A stretch of DNA of 33,479 bases from Candidatus Iainarchaeum sp. GTDB lineage: Archaea; Iainarchaeota; Iainarchaeia; Iainarchaeales; DTGL01. Both the position numbers and the translations under genes were made by a program. The stretch is from positions 1 through 33,479 of the forward strand of contig JAPLVS010000028.1 of the NCBI GenBank assembly GCA_026396995.1. The letters run 5' to 3'. A model generated the notes under the pieces. The model was not told the origin of the DNA, did not search any database, and saw only the letters and a list, made by a program, of their open reading frames with translations. Below, in pieces: positions 23,869 through 31,643 of the stretch (position 1 is its first letter; each line of letters starts with the position of its first letter).

Positions 23869-26082
23869 ATGATGAAAAAAGTTAACCTGCTGCTGTTATT
23901 CGTTTTTCTTGCGTTTTCAACGCCTTTTGCCTGGGCAATAGTCGAAAAAGGCTCGATTGCAATCTATGCAGTCACGAGCTCAGACGAAGCTTTGAAGGCG
24001 GAACTCATGATTGAGATTGTGCCAGGCACAGGCAAGGCCTGGAGCTCTGTAGAGCCTTTGGTCGGCACTTCCACACAGAATACCGAACGGATTTCTGTCG
24101 GTCTTGCAAGGAATTATTTCGGGCGCGTTGACCAATATGATTACAAGTTCGACATCAACTCGAATGCCTCTGTGGTGGAGGGCCCAAGTGCGGGCGCGGC
24201 AATGGCATTGCTCCTGATTTCGATGCTGCAGGACAAGAAAATTCCGGATTATGTGGCCATGACAGGGCAGATTGCCGAGGACGGCTCGATTGGCGCGGTG
24301 GGCGGTGTTTTTGAAAAGGCCCAGAAGGCGTCTGAAACAGGCATCACTGTTTTTTTGATTCCAAAAGGGGAAGCGTACCAGATGCACAGGTTCCCTGACG
24401 GCATAAAGACTGTAAATCTTCCGGATTATGCCCTGAGCGAATGGGGCATGAAGGTCATAGAGGTTTCGAATATCGACGAGGCGCTTGAGCTGGCCTTCAC
24501 AAAGCCTGAAAACATCGATGTCAACAGGCAGCCTGAAAAAAGCCCGGAAATATTTGTGCCTGAAGGGATAGAAATCGGCGAAGAGCTCCTGCCGATGAAG
24601 GAACTCACGCAGAAATATGTCGATGAAGCGCAAAAGAGCCTTGAGGGTGCAAAGGCAGCACTGAACGAAAGCCCGCTGGAAGACCCTGCAATAGTTTCTG
24701 TCCTGCTTGATTCGTTGAGCGACTCAGAGGCGACAATCGAAAAGGCAAAGCTTTTGCTTGACAAGAATTATCTCTATTCTGCGGCAAATTACGCCTTCCT
24801 TGCAAAGGTGGGTTCTGACCTTGTGAAAGACCTGAGCGAAAATCCCTCGCTTGTGGAGCCGAATTCTGCGCTCCTTGACAAAAAAATCGCTGGCCTCGGC
24901 AGCGAGCTTTCCTCGCTTGGGGAAGACCTGAATTCCTTTTATTCCGCGGAATTCATCGAATGGCTTGTTGCGGCAAAGGAGAGGTTTTATTGGGCGAAAC
25001 TGAACCTGAAAAACCTTTCAGGCACAAAAACAATAGTCATCAGCTCGAGCGGAACAAGCATTTCCGACATAGGCATTGCAATCGATAATTTAAAGGACTA
25101 TGAGTATGCGCGCGAATGGATTGAGATATCGAAAGACTTCCTTGAAATTGCAAAAAGGGCGGATGACAAGATAAAACCGGTTCCTTTGCTGGGCAAGAAA
25201 GCAGAGGAATACATCATTGCCGCTGAAAACGAGCTGACCTTGGTGCCGGCCGAGGAAACAGCGGACATCGAGAGAAGGCTGAATGCGGCAAAGCTTGCAA
25301 GGCAGGAAGGATGGGACGATTCCGCGGCATTCGATGCCGCTTCGGCGCTTGCCGACAACGCAAAAGCCGGGCTGAGGCTTGCTTTTTTCGCGGAAGAAAT
25401 GGCAATCATGACAAAGCAGGCGCGCAGCGAGCTTGCAGCATTGCCTGCTGCTGAAAAAATAAAGAGCGAGCCGACGCCAAGCCAGGAACAATTGGTTCTT
25501 GGCAACGACACACTGGCGCTCATTGCAGTTGCACTGGCGGCATTGGCTGTTGTGGCATTCCTCCTGCTGGCTAATGCGGCGAGAATGCCTTCGGGCAAGT
25601 CGCAGGAAGAATTCATTTCCAAGAGGATGGAGCGCTTGGACAAAATGAGGCATCTGACCGAAAAGGCCAGGCTTGGGGAAAAACTGAGCGAGGAAGAATA
25701 CCAGAAAATGAAGGCCGAGCACGATGAGAAATTCCTGGCGCTCGAAGAGGAAAAAAAGACAAGGTCAAGGCATTTGCTTGAGACCGACAGGCTGCACGGC
25801 GAAATCCAGATGATACAGTTCATGCTGAAAGAGCTCAGGGAACAGTACGATAAAGGCGAAATAGTGGATGCGGATTACCGGGCAGCCCTGGATTCGCTTA
25901 CAAACCGGCTTGCATCAGTGAAAAGCAAGGCATCCGATGAAGAGGCCGAGGTGTCGCAGGATGGAAAAAAAATCGCAGCCCTGAAGGAAGAGGATGAAAA
26001 GCCAAAGCCTAAAATCCAGAAAATAAAGCCGAAGGCCGGAAAGGAAAAGCCGGAAAAGGCAAAATGGGCCTTCAAGAGGTGA
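23869..26082 (+). CDS. Secreted, membrane-anchored Lon-type (S16) protease without ATPase
   Basis: A 737-residue protein. Residues 1-23 are a signal peptide or N-terminal anchor (KKVNLLLLFVFLAFSTPFAWA). Residues ~25-200 match the Lon protease domain: catalytic Ser107 in VEGPSAGAAMA and Lys150 in DGSIGAVGGVFEKAQKA. The 43-residue spacing equals Ser679/Lys722 of E. coli Lon. No AAA+ motifs are present. Residues ~240-540 are helical, Ala/Glu-rich and probably outside the cell; a membrane span lies at about 547-570 (LALIAVALAALAVVAFLLL); the last ~165 residues are a charged coiled coil, ending Lys/Pro-rich, inside. The ATG at 23869 is chosen for its GGAGG and the TATA position. A flavodoxin follows after 6 bases. 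Substrates unknown; turnover of exported proteins is a reasonable inference. Confidence 0.85.
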   Translation: MMKKVNLLLLFVFLAFSTPFAWAIVEKGSIAIYAVTSSDEALKAELMIEIVPGTGKAWSSVEPLVGTSTQNTERISVGLARNYFGRVDQYDYKFDINSNASVVEGPSAGAAMALLLISMLQDKKIPDYVAMTGQIAEDGSIGAVGGVFEKAQKASETGITVFLIPKGEAYQMHRFPDGIKTVNLPDYALSEWGMKVIEVSNIDEALELAFTKPENIDVNRQPEKSPEIFVPEGIEIGEELLPMKELTQKYVDEAQKSLEGAKAALNESPLEDPAIVSVLLDSLSDSEATIEKAKLLLDKNYLYSAANYAFLAKVGSDLVKDLSENPSLVEPNSALLDKKIAGLGSELSSLGEDLNSFYSAEFIEWLVAAKERFYWAKLNLKNLSGTKTIVISSSGTSISDIGIAIDNLKDYEYAREWIEISKDFLEIAKRADDKIKPVPLLGKKAEEYIIAAENELTLVPAEETADIERRLNAAKLARQEGWDDSAAFDAASALADNAKAGLRLAFFAEEMAIMTKQARSELAALPAAEKIKSEPTPSQEQLVLGNDTLALIAVALAALAVVAFLLLANAARMPSGKSQEEFISKRMERLDKMRHLTEKARLGEKLSEEEYQKMKAEHDEKFLALEEEKKTRSRHLLETDRLHGEIQMIQFMLKELREQYDKGEIVDADYRAALDSLTNRLASVKSKASDEEAEVSQDGKKIAALKEEDEKPKPKIQKIKPKAGKEKPEKAKWAFKR

Positions 26083-26088
26083 GATGGG

Positions 26089-26559
26089 ATGAAGACACTG
26101 ATTGCGTATTACTCCAAAAGCGGGGCAAACGAGGCTGCAGCAAAAGAGCTCCAGAAAATTTTGAATGCGGACCTTGAAAAGATCACTGACTTGAACAGCC
26201 GCAAAGGCATTCTCGGCTTCCTTTCAGGCGGCTCTGACGCATCGAAAAAGAAAAATGCGAAAATCGCGCCCTGGAAAAAGGACCCTGCCGGATACGGTGC
26301 TGTTGTACTGATGTCGCCGTTGTGGGCAGGCTTGATTACGCCTGCGCTCCGCACTTACATCGACCATAACAGGGAAAGGTTCAAGAAGATCGCTTTCCTT
26401 TCAGTTTCCGGCGGCGGGGCAAAAAACGAACAGGCGCTTCCAGACCTCGAATCCTTTGCAGGCAAAAAAACAATTGCAAGCCTGCTGCTTTCAGGGCAGG
26501 AAGCAAAGGAAAAAACAATGGAAGAAAAGCTGCTGGAATTTGCAAAAAAAATAAAATAA
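26089..26559 (+). CDS. Flavodoxin-family protein
   Basis: A 156-residue flavodoxin-like protein. The N-terminal strand and phosphate loop MKTLIAYYSKSGANEAAA fit the FMN phosphate-binding loop, and SPLWAGLITPALRTYID resembles the aromatic FMN-contact region of flavodoxins and NAD(P)H-quinone reductases. The GGGAKNE loop may be the third contact. Likely a cytoplasmic electron carrier or reductase; partner unknown. The ATG is 6 bases after the protease stop and uses GAGGTGAGATGGG as ribosome site, so they are probably co-transcribed. It converges with smc 10 bases away. Confidence 0.85.
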   Translation: MKTLIAYYSKSGANEAAAKELQKILNADLEKITDLNSRKGILGFLSGGSDASKKKNAKIAPWKKDPAGYGAVVLMSPLWAGLITPALRTYIDHNRERFKKIAFLSVSGGGAKNEQALPDLESFAGKKTIASLLLSGQEAKEKTMEEKLLEFAKKIK

Positions 26560-26569
26560 AAAAGCGGCT

Positions 26570-29545
26570 TCACCCTTCGCTCTTCGGGCTGTTCTTTTCG
26601 TCTATTTTTTCCTTCAGGTTGAGGCCGATTACGCTGGACTTGTCGTTGTCTAGGGTGACTCCAACAATCTGGTTTGCGCTTTTAATCAGGGAATTGTTGT
26701 GGGTTATCGCCACGAACTGGGAATTCCTGCTTATCTCGCTGATTATCCTTGTGAGCCTTATCGAGTTGGCTTCGTCCAGCGCTGCATCCGATTCGTCGAA
26801 GAAATAAAAGGGTGCTGGGTCGTACTGCTGGATTGCGAAAATGAACGCGAGCGCTGTGAGCGTTTTTTCCCCGCCGCTCATGCTGTCAATATTCTGCAAA
26901 TTTTCGCCCTTGTGCTTTGCCTCTATCACGAGGCCGGCATTCATGGGATTTTCAGGTTCGGTAAGGCTTATCTGGCCGACGCCGTCGAAAAAGTTGTAGA
27001 ACATTTTGGAAAAGTTCTCCCTTATCGCATTGAAACACTGCATGAAGACCTCCTTCCTTTTGACCTCGATTTTCTGTATCATGTCGAGGATTGCATTTCT
27101 TTCCTCCTCCAGCTTGTTCAGTTTTTCCCTGACCTCGAAAATTTCAGCCTTTTCGCTGCCAAGGGATTCCGCGGCCTTGAGGTTCACAGGCCCTATTTTT
27201 TCCAGTTTTCTCTCGGCTTCTGCAAGCTCTTTTTTCAGCTCTTTTACCGACATTCCCTCCAGGGGCCTGAATTCCTTGAACTGCCCGAATTCTTCTTTGA
27301 GGTCCGAGAGCCTTACCTCGAATTTGCCGCTTTCAACCCTGAGTTCCTCCATTTCCCTGGATTTTTTTCTGGAATCAGCTTCAAGCAAGTCTTTTTTCTC
27401 CCTCAGCGCGGCAAGCTTTTTGTCCAGTTCATCTTTCTTTTCCCTTTCGGCCTGCATTTTTTCGGCCTGCTCCCCGCTTTCCTTTTCCAGTTTTTCCAGC
27501 CTTTCACCGAGTTCTGCAGATTTTTTTTCAAAGGATTCGGTTCTTTTCTGCGTTTCTGTGTTTTCGGAATGGATTTTTTCGGTTTCATTGACAGCGCTTT
27601 CTGTTTCCGCTTCAATCCGTGCAAGCGTTTTTTCGCTTATGCTTCTGCTTTCGCTTTCGAGCATTCTCAGGTTGCTTTCGAGCTCGCTTTTCCTGCTGTT
27701 CAGCTCTATTGTTTTCTTGTCAGTCTTGATTGACGAAAGCCTCAGGCTTAGCTCGCTTCTCTTCGCCTTCAGGGATTCAAGGGCTTTTTCGGCTTCCCTT
27801 ATTTTTGCAGCCGCCCCTGTTGTCTCGGTTTTTCCGGCAAGCAGGCTTTTCTGCTTTGCCTCAAGCTCGGCTATCGCGGAAAACTTTTCGTTGAGCACCG
27901 CAATCTCGCTTTCAAGGCTCCGCATCACAGCCTGCTCTTTTTCGAGTTCAATCTTCCTTTTCCTTGCCTCCGCAAGCCCGGATGAAACGCGCTTGATTTC
28001 GAAAAGCGCTTTTTTCTCCTCGCCCCCCTTTTTTTCAACGAGCTGTTTTTTCTTTTGGGCGGAAAGGTCGGAATCGCACACAGGGCATTTCGCTATCTCC
28101 CTGCGCAGTTCCCTGAGCGAAGAATGAATATCGTCGATTTTCGCTTCAAGCGATTTTTCCTCTGAAAGCGCCTTTTCCGCGCTTTTTTCCGCGGCTTCAA
28201 GCGCCTGCGCGATTTTTTTGGATTCCAGCAGGCCGAAGCGCTCCTTGAGCTGTGCGGCCTTTTCCCTGTGGCTTTTCAGCGCCTTCAGCTTTTCCGCTGT
28301 TTCTGCAAGCTCTTTTTCAGCAAGGCTGTTCTGCCTTTCAGCCGCGCTTTTTTCAGACAAAAGCATGGCCAGCTGCTTCTGGTGCCTTTCAATCTCATTG
28401 TCGGTTTCGCCGAGATTTTTTTCCATTGCGCTTATTTCGCTTTCCTTTGCCTTCGAGCCTGCTCCGACCAGGCCGAGTTCGCCTTCCACTTCCTTCAGCT
28501 GCCTTTTGATTGCAGGAATTTCTTCGGCTATCTTGCCGAGCCTCTGCTTTTCAAGCAGGCTTTCTTCCCTGAACGAGGCGAGTTTTTTTGAAAGCGCGTC
28601 CTCGCGCGCGCTGTTTTCGGCAAGCCTCTTTTTTTCATTCGATGCTTTCTCGAGCAGGAGGCTTTTTTCGCCTTTAAGCGATTCTATTTTCGAGATTGTT
28701 TCCCTTAACGATTTTTCCCTTTTCTCGAACAGTTCCTTTTCCTTGGACTGCGCTGTTTTTTCGGTTTCGGAAATGCCCTCCGCTGTTTTCTTTATTTTTT
28801 CATCTATTGAGTCAGCTTCCCCTTTCAGTTTTTTCAGTTTTGCCTGGCCTTCTTCAAGCCCTTTTCCGGCTTCCTCTGATTCGAGCTTCAGGATTGTGGC
28901 CTTCGACCTGTTTTTCGTCTCGACTGTTTTGAGATATTCTTCGGCTGCGCGCTTTTCGTTCTCGAGGATTTCAATCCTTGAAAGGCGCTCGTTCAATACA
29001 AGGGCAGTGTTTTTCACTTTTTCCTCTGCCTTGCCGAGATTTTTTTCAGCCTCCTCCTTTTTCAGGTCGAATTCGCTGATGCCTGCAAGGTCGTCTATTA
29101 TTTCCCTTCTCTGCTCGGGATTCATTTCAATTATCCTTGTGATGTCGCCCTGCGTGACAATGTTGTTGCCGTCGCTTTTCAGGCCGAGCTCGTTAAGGAG
29201 GGAAACAGCCTCGTTCAGGCTTTTTTTCTGGTCGTCGATGCGGCAGGTGCTTTTTCCGGCCTTGTCGATTGTCCTGCTTATGCTCCATTCCCTGTCCTTG
29301 TCCCTTACCACGATTTCGGCTTTGCCGTATGCTTCGCCGGCACTGTTGTTTATGAGGTTTGAAATCCTGCCAGCCCTGAGCGATTTCATCGAGGTTGAGC
29401 CGAGCACAAAGAGGATTGAGTCAAGTATGTTGCTTTTGCCTGAGCCGTTCGGGCCTATTATTGCCGTGAACCCTTTCTTGAAAGGTATGGTGGCTTTCCT
29501 GAAGGACTTGAAGTTTTTGAGCCTGAGTTCTTTCAGTTCGGCCAT
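26570..29545 (-). CDS. SMC-type ATPase with a central Rad50-like zinc hook
   Basis: A 991-residue chromosome-structure ATPase. The head is SMC, not Rad50: Walker A GPNGSGKSN at 31-39, SLRAGRISNLINNS, NNIVTQGDITRIIEM, IGPVNLKAAESL, signature SGGEKTLTALAF from 890, and Walker B FYFFDESDAALDEAN with Asp917/Glu918. Long coiled coils lie between. At the exact centre, Cys487 and Cys490 form CPVCDSDLS, the zinc-hook pattern of Rad50, and no hinge-like globular domain of about 150-200 residues is visible. Length (991 against about 1,170) agrees with hinge loss. Two chains would then join through a shared zinc ion (inference). No kleisin or ScpB gene is in the window. The ATG at 29545 is 21 bases after the stop of the membrane-protein gene, its operon partner. 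Confidence 0.92.
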   Translation of the reverse strand: MAELKELRLKNFKSFRKATIPFKKGFTAIIGPNGSGKSNILDSILFVLGSTSMKSLRAGRISNLINNSAGEAYGKAEIVVRDKDREWSISRTIDKAGKSTCRIDDQKKSLNEAVSLLNELGLKSDGNNIVTQGDITRIIEMNPEQRREIIDDLAGISEFDLKKEEAEKNLGKAEEKVKNTALVLNERLSRIEILENEKRAAEEYLKTVETKNRSKATILKLESEEAGKGLEEGQAKLKKLKGEADSIDEKIKKTAEGISETEKTAQSKEKELFEKREKSLRETISKIESLKGEKSLLLEKASNEKKRLAENSAREDALSKKLASFREESLLEKQRLGKIAEEIPAIKRQLKEVEGELGLVGAGSKAKESEISAMEKNLGETDNEIERHQKQLAMLLSEKSAAERQNSLAEKELAETAEKLKALKSHREKAAQLKERFGLLESKKIAQALEAAEKSAEKALSEEKSLEAKIDDIHSSLRELRREIAKCPVCDSDLSAQKKKQLVEKKGGEEKKALFEIKRVSSGLAEARKRKIELEKEQAVMRSLESEIAVLNEKFSAIAELEAKQKSLLAGKTETTGAAAKIREAEKALESLKAKRSELSLRLSSIKTDKKTIELNSRKSELESNLRMLESESRSISEKTLARIEAETESAVNETEKIHSENTETQKRTESFEKKSAELGERLEKLEKESGEQAEKMQAEREKKDELDKKLAALREKKDLLEADSRKKSREMEELRVESGKFEVRLSDLKEEFGQFKEFRPLEGMSVKELKKELAEAERKLEKIGPVNLKAAESLGSEKAEIFEVREKLNKLEEERNAILDMIQKIEVKRKEVFMQCFNAIRENFSKMFYNFFDGVGQISLTEPENPMNAGLVIEAKHKGENLQNIDSMSGGEKTLTALAFIFAIQQYDPAPFYFFDESDAALDEANSIRLTRIISEISRNSQFVAITHNNSLIKSANQIVGVTLDNDKSSVIGLNLKEKIDEKNSPKSEG

Positions 29546-29566
29546 TTGAATCCGTTCCCCGGGCTG

Positions 29567-30412
29567 TCACTTTTTTTCCCTTTTCTTCCAGGGCTCGTGC
29601 CTTTTTGCTTCATTCTGACCGGCTTCGCCGCGGTTGTCAAGGTAGTAAAAGGCAAAGAACAGGGAAGCGAAAGAGAAAACCAGGGAATCGAATATTGCCG
29701 AGACCGCAAAAGAGAGGATGCCTTCGGCGAGCGGCTCAAGAACGAGCAGACCGATGTTGGTTATGATTGCAACCGAGAATATTACAACAGCCAGTGCCAG
29801 CAGGGATTCAAGGAATTTTTTCGAGGTGAACCGCCAGCTTGCGGCAAGCCCTTCCCTGGCGCTGAGGCCGTCGACTGCGATTGCAGGCGCCGCGAAAAGG
29901 AAAAGCTTCAGGAACGAGAAAGCGAAAATTAACAGCGCTAGGCATATGACTGCGCCGCTGATGATGTGCGGCGGGAAGAAGAGCACCATAAGGGACAGGA
30001 GGATGAATGCAAGGAATGCGAAAACCATGCCTGCCAGGACAAGGCTTATCGCCTGCGGGAGCATTGAAAACATGAATTTCAACGAATCTGAAAAAGCGCT
30101 TTTTTCCCTGAACCTCATTGCGTATTTTGAACAGAAAAACATGAGCATTGCCGAGAGAACCGCTGAAAGCAGGAAAATCGCCAGCACAAGCAGGAGAAGG
30201 CCGGCATAGGCTTTTGAAAACAAGGATACGGCTTCAAAAAAGCCAAGCTGCATTCCGCCCTGCGGTATGGCGAAATCATAGACTGCTGCAAGCATCGGGA
30301 CAACCGTCATGTCCGAAAGGAATACCGCGATTATTGCAACAGCAATCCCTGGCAAAAGCACAAACGGGTTTTTCAGGAAAACCGCCAGGGAATTCTTGAA
30401 AGCGTTAATCAT
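29567..30412 (-). CDS. Polytopic membrane protein, function unknown
   Basis: A 281-residue protein with about six hydrophobic segments: PFVLLPGIAVAIIAVFL, YAGLLLLVLAIFLLSAVLSA, ISLVLAGMVFAFLAFILLSL, IISGAVICLALLIFAFSF, LLALAVVIFSVAIITNIGLL and a last span before FAFYYLDNRG. The C-terminus is charged and probably cytoplasmic (KRHEPWKKREKK). The segment VDGLSAREGLAASWRFTSKKF between spans resembles loops seen in archaeal multi-span proteins of unknown function. The ATG at 30412 is preferred over the track's GTG at 30421 because GGTG sits 6 bases upstream. It precedes smc in one reverse operon; whether the two work together is unknown. Confidence 0.75.
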   Translation of the reverse strand: MINAFKNSLAVFLKNPFVLLPGIAVAIIAVFLSDMTVVPMLAAVYDFAIPQGGMQLGFFEAVSLFSKAYAGLLLLVLAIFLLSAVLSAMLMFFCSKYAMRFREKSAFSDSLKFMFSMLPQAISLVLAGMVFAFLAFILLSLMVLFFPPHIISGAVICLALLIFAFSFLKLFLFAAPAIAVDGLSAREGLAASWRFTSKKFLESLLALAVVIFSVAIITNIGLLVLEPLAEGILSFAVSAIFDSLVFSFASLFFAFYYLDNRGEAGQNEAKRHEPWKKREKK

Positions 30413-30445
30413 ACACAACACCTGACAATATATGGCAAATGCTTA

Positions 30446-30457
30446 TTTTTATAGTTT
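30446..30457 (-). promoter_or_regulatory. TATA box of the membrane protein-smc operon
   Basis: Read on the reverse strand, ACTATAAAAATA lies about 40 bases before the ATG at 30412. The expected start near 30427 leaves a leader of about 15 bases containing the GGTG ribosome site. A second AT-rich element (ATATATT, about 30427-30433) is too near the ATG to be preferred. Confidence 0.55.
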
Positions 30458-30505
30458 TCTGTCGGTTTTAACGGCCTTTTTCAGCATCCGTTTTCCGGCC
30501 TGCCT

Positions 30506-31471
30506 TTATTCCCTTAGCTCGGCCGCGTCGATTTCTCCATCGCTGTCGAGGTCGAGGCCTTCCACGACATGCGCTGTCCTTTTTTCCGAAAACCTGCTGG
30601 CTTTGGCTATTTCCTCAGTGTTCTGGATTACAGAAAGTATGGCCGCCCTTGTGCCGGCATTCCTTTTCCCTGCAATGAACAGTATGGAGCGCGACTCGAA
30701 GAAGGGGTGCCTTATTTTTTCCACTATGCCGATGTTGTCTTCAGTGAATTCCTTGCCTGAATTGGCGCTTTCAATCACCCACTGGGCGTTCTTCTGCCTG
30801 AACGAAACCGAAAGGTGCGGGTTTACCTGCCTGCTAAGGCTGTTGGTTATCGGGCCGCCGATTACGATAAGGTTGGAATTCTCGTCTTTCAGGCTGCGCA
30901 CCATCGTGTCAAGGTAAACCAAAGGGACGCGGCTTTTTTTTGAAAGCGTGCCGAGGAAGCCGGCGAGCTCCACTGCGAGGTGGGCATCCCTGGCCCTTGC
31001 CCTGAATTCGCCGTGCAGGTCAGGCGCCCCGACCACGATTTTCGCATTGAGTTCGCCCCTGCTTATGAACGGCTCGAAAAACGCCTGGATGCTTTTCCCG
31101 AGGCTTTTTTCCTCGCCTGTTATCGCCGAGAAAGCCTCCTTCCTGCCGATTTCATCGAGGGCAGGCACCAATGCAAAGCAGCTGTCCGATGCCGAATAAA
31201 ACTTTGCAAGGCCGCCCTGCCTTTCCTCCTTCTTGGCCACTTTAACAAGGCCCGCCGCCTTCAATTTGTTGATGTAATAATACGCTTCCTGCTGGCCAAG
31301 GCCGAGCTTTTTCGCGATTTCCGCAGGATATGATTCGCGCTTTACAAGCTCCCTGAAAATCAGCCATGCCTTGCTGTTCATAAGCGGCTTGAGCGGTTCG
31401 ATGGAATCCACAAGCCTTGCATTAAGCTTCATCCTTGAGCCGTTTTTTTCGATTACAACAAAAGAATCCAT
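30506..31471 (-). CDS. Winged-helix regulator with unknown sensor domain and C-terminal EF-hand loop
   Basis: A 321-residue probable transcription regulator. Residues ~30-95 are an ArsR/MarR-like winged helix (LMNSKAWLIFRELVKRES, YPAEIAKKLGLGQQEAYYYI, AAGLVKVAKKEE). Residues ~125-290 form an unrecognised alpha/beta domain with IVVGAPDLHGEF and LIVIGGPITNSL; the GGP-N pattern faintly recalls archaeal S-layer proteins (weak). The last 15 residues, from Asp307, are DLDSDGEIDAAELRE, a perfect 12-residue EF-hand calcium loop. The ATG at 31471 lies about 27 bases from a reverse TATA-like TTTAATACC, suggesting a leaderless message. Two dyads around this promoter may be its own operators. Divergent from glmS. 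Confidence 0.75.
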   Translation of the reverse strand: MDSFVVIEKNGSRMKLNARLVDSIEPLKPLMNSKAWLIFRELVKRESYPAEIAKKLGLGQQEAYYYINKLKAAGLVKVAKKEERQGGLAKFYSASDSCFALVPALDEIGRKEAFSAITGEEKSLGKSIQAFFEPFISRGELNAKIVVGAPDLHGEFRARARDAHLAVELAGFLGTLSKKSRVPLVYLDTMVRSLKDENSNLIVIGGPITNSLSRQVNPHLSVSFRQKNAQWVIESANSGKEFTEDNIGIVEKIRHPFFESRSILFIAGKRNAGTRAAILSVIQNTEEIAKASRFSEKRTAHVVEGLDLDSDGEIDAAELRE

Positions 31472-31483
31472 GCTATCAACAAA

Positions 31484-31518
31484 TTAATAGTGGTATTAAA
31501 CAATTACTAATACTATTA
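31484..31518. promoter_or_regulatory. Two AT-rich dyads in the regulator/glmS promoter gap
   Basis: TTAATA-GTGG-TATTAA (31484-31499) is a perfect 6-bp dyad that overlaps the proposed TATA box of the regulator gene. TAATA-C-TATTA (31508-31518) is a second dyad 8 bases on. In addition, TAATAGT at 31485-31491 pairs with ACTATTA at 31512-31518. A winged-helix dimer could bind such sites and repress its own gene (inference). The AT-richness raises the chance of accidental dyads. Confidence 0.45.
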
Positions 31519-31573
31519 CGAATCTTTTTTATTCATTTCCTTTGCAGATTATTATCCGCTTCACAGTGGACTG

Positions 31574-31600
31574 CCCGCTTTTTCAGCGGGATTTATAAAA
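31574..31600 (+). promoter_or_regulatory. glmS promoter: dyad plus TATA box
   Basis: A perfect CCCGCT / AGCGGG inverted repeat (31574-31579 and 31585-31590) lies directly upstream of a TATA box, TTTATAAA at 31592-31599. Transcription should start near 31621, giving a leader of about 23 bases with GGTG before the ATG. The dyad covers the position of the TFB-recognition element, so a bound factor there could control glmS; this is inference. Confidence 0.5.
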
Positions 31601-31643
31601 TGCGGAAGCGGCATCTATATGTTGTTTCATGCTGGTGCTTTGG

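Noticed and set aside
26699-29549. Long forward ORFs (344, 373 and 443 codons) opposite smc
   Set aside because: They are Ser/Phe/Leu-rich mirror readings of the Glu/Lys-rich coiled coil on the reverse strand; no family motif or ribosome site supports them.
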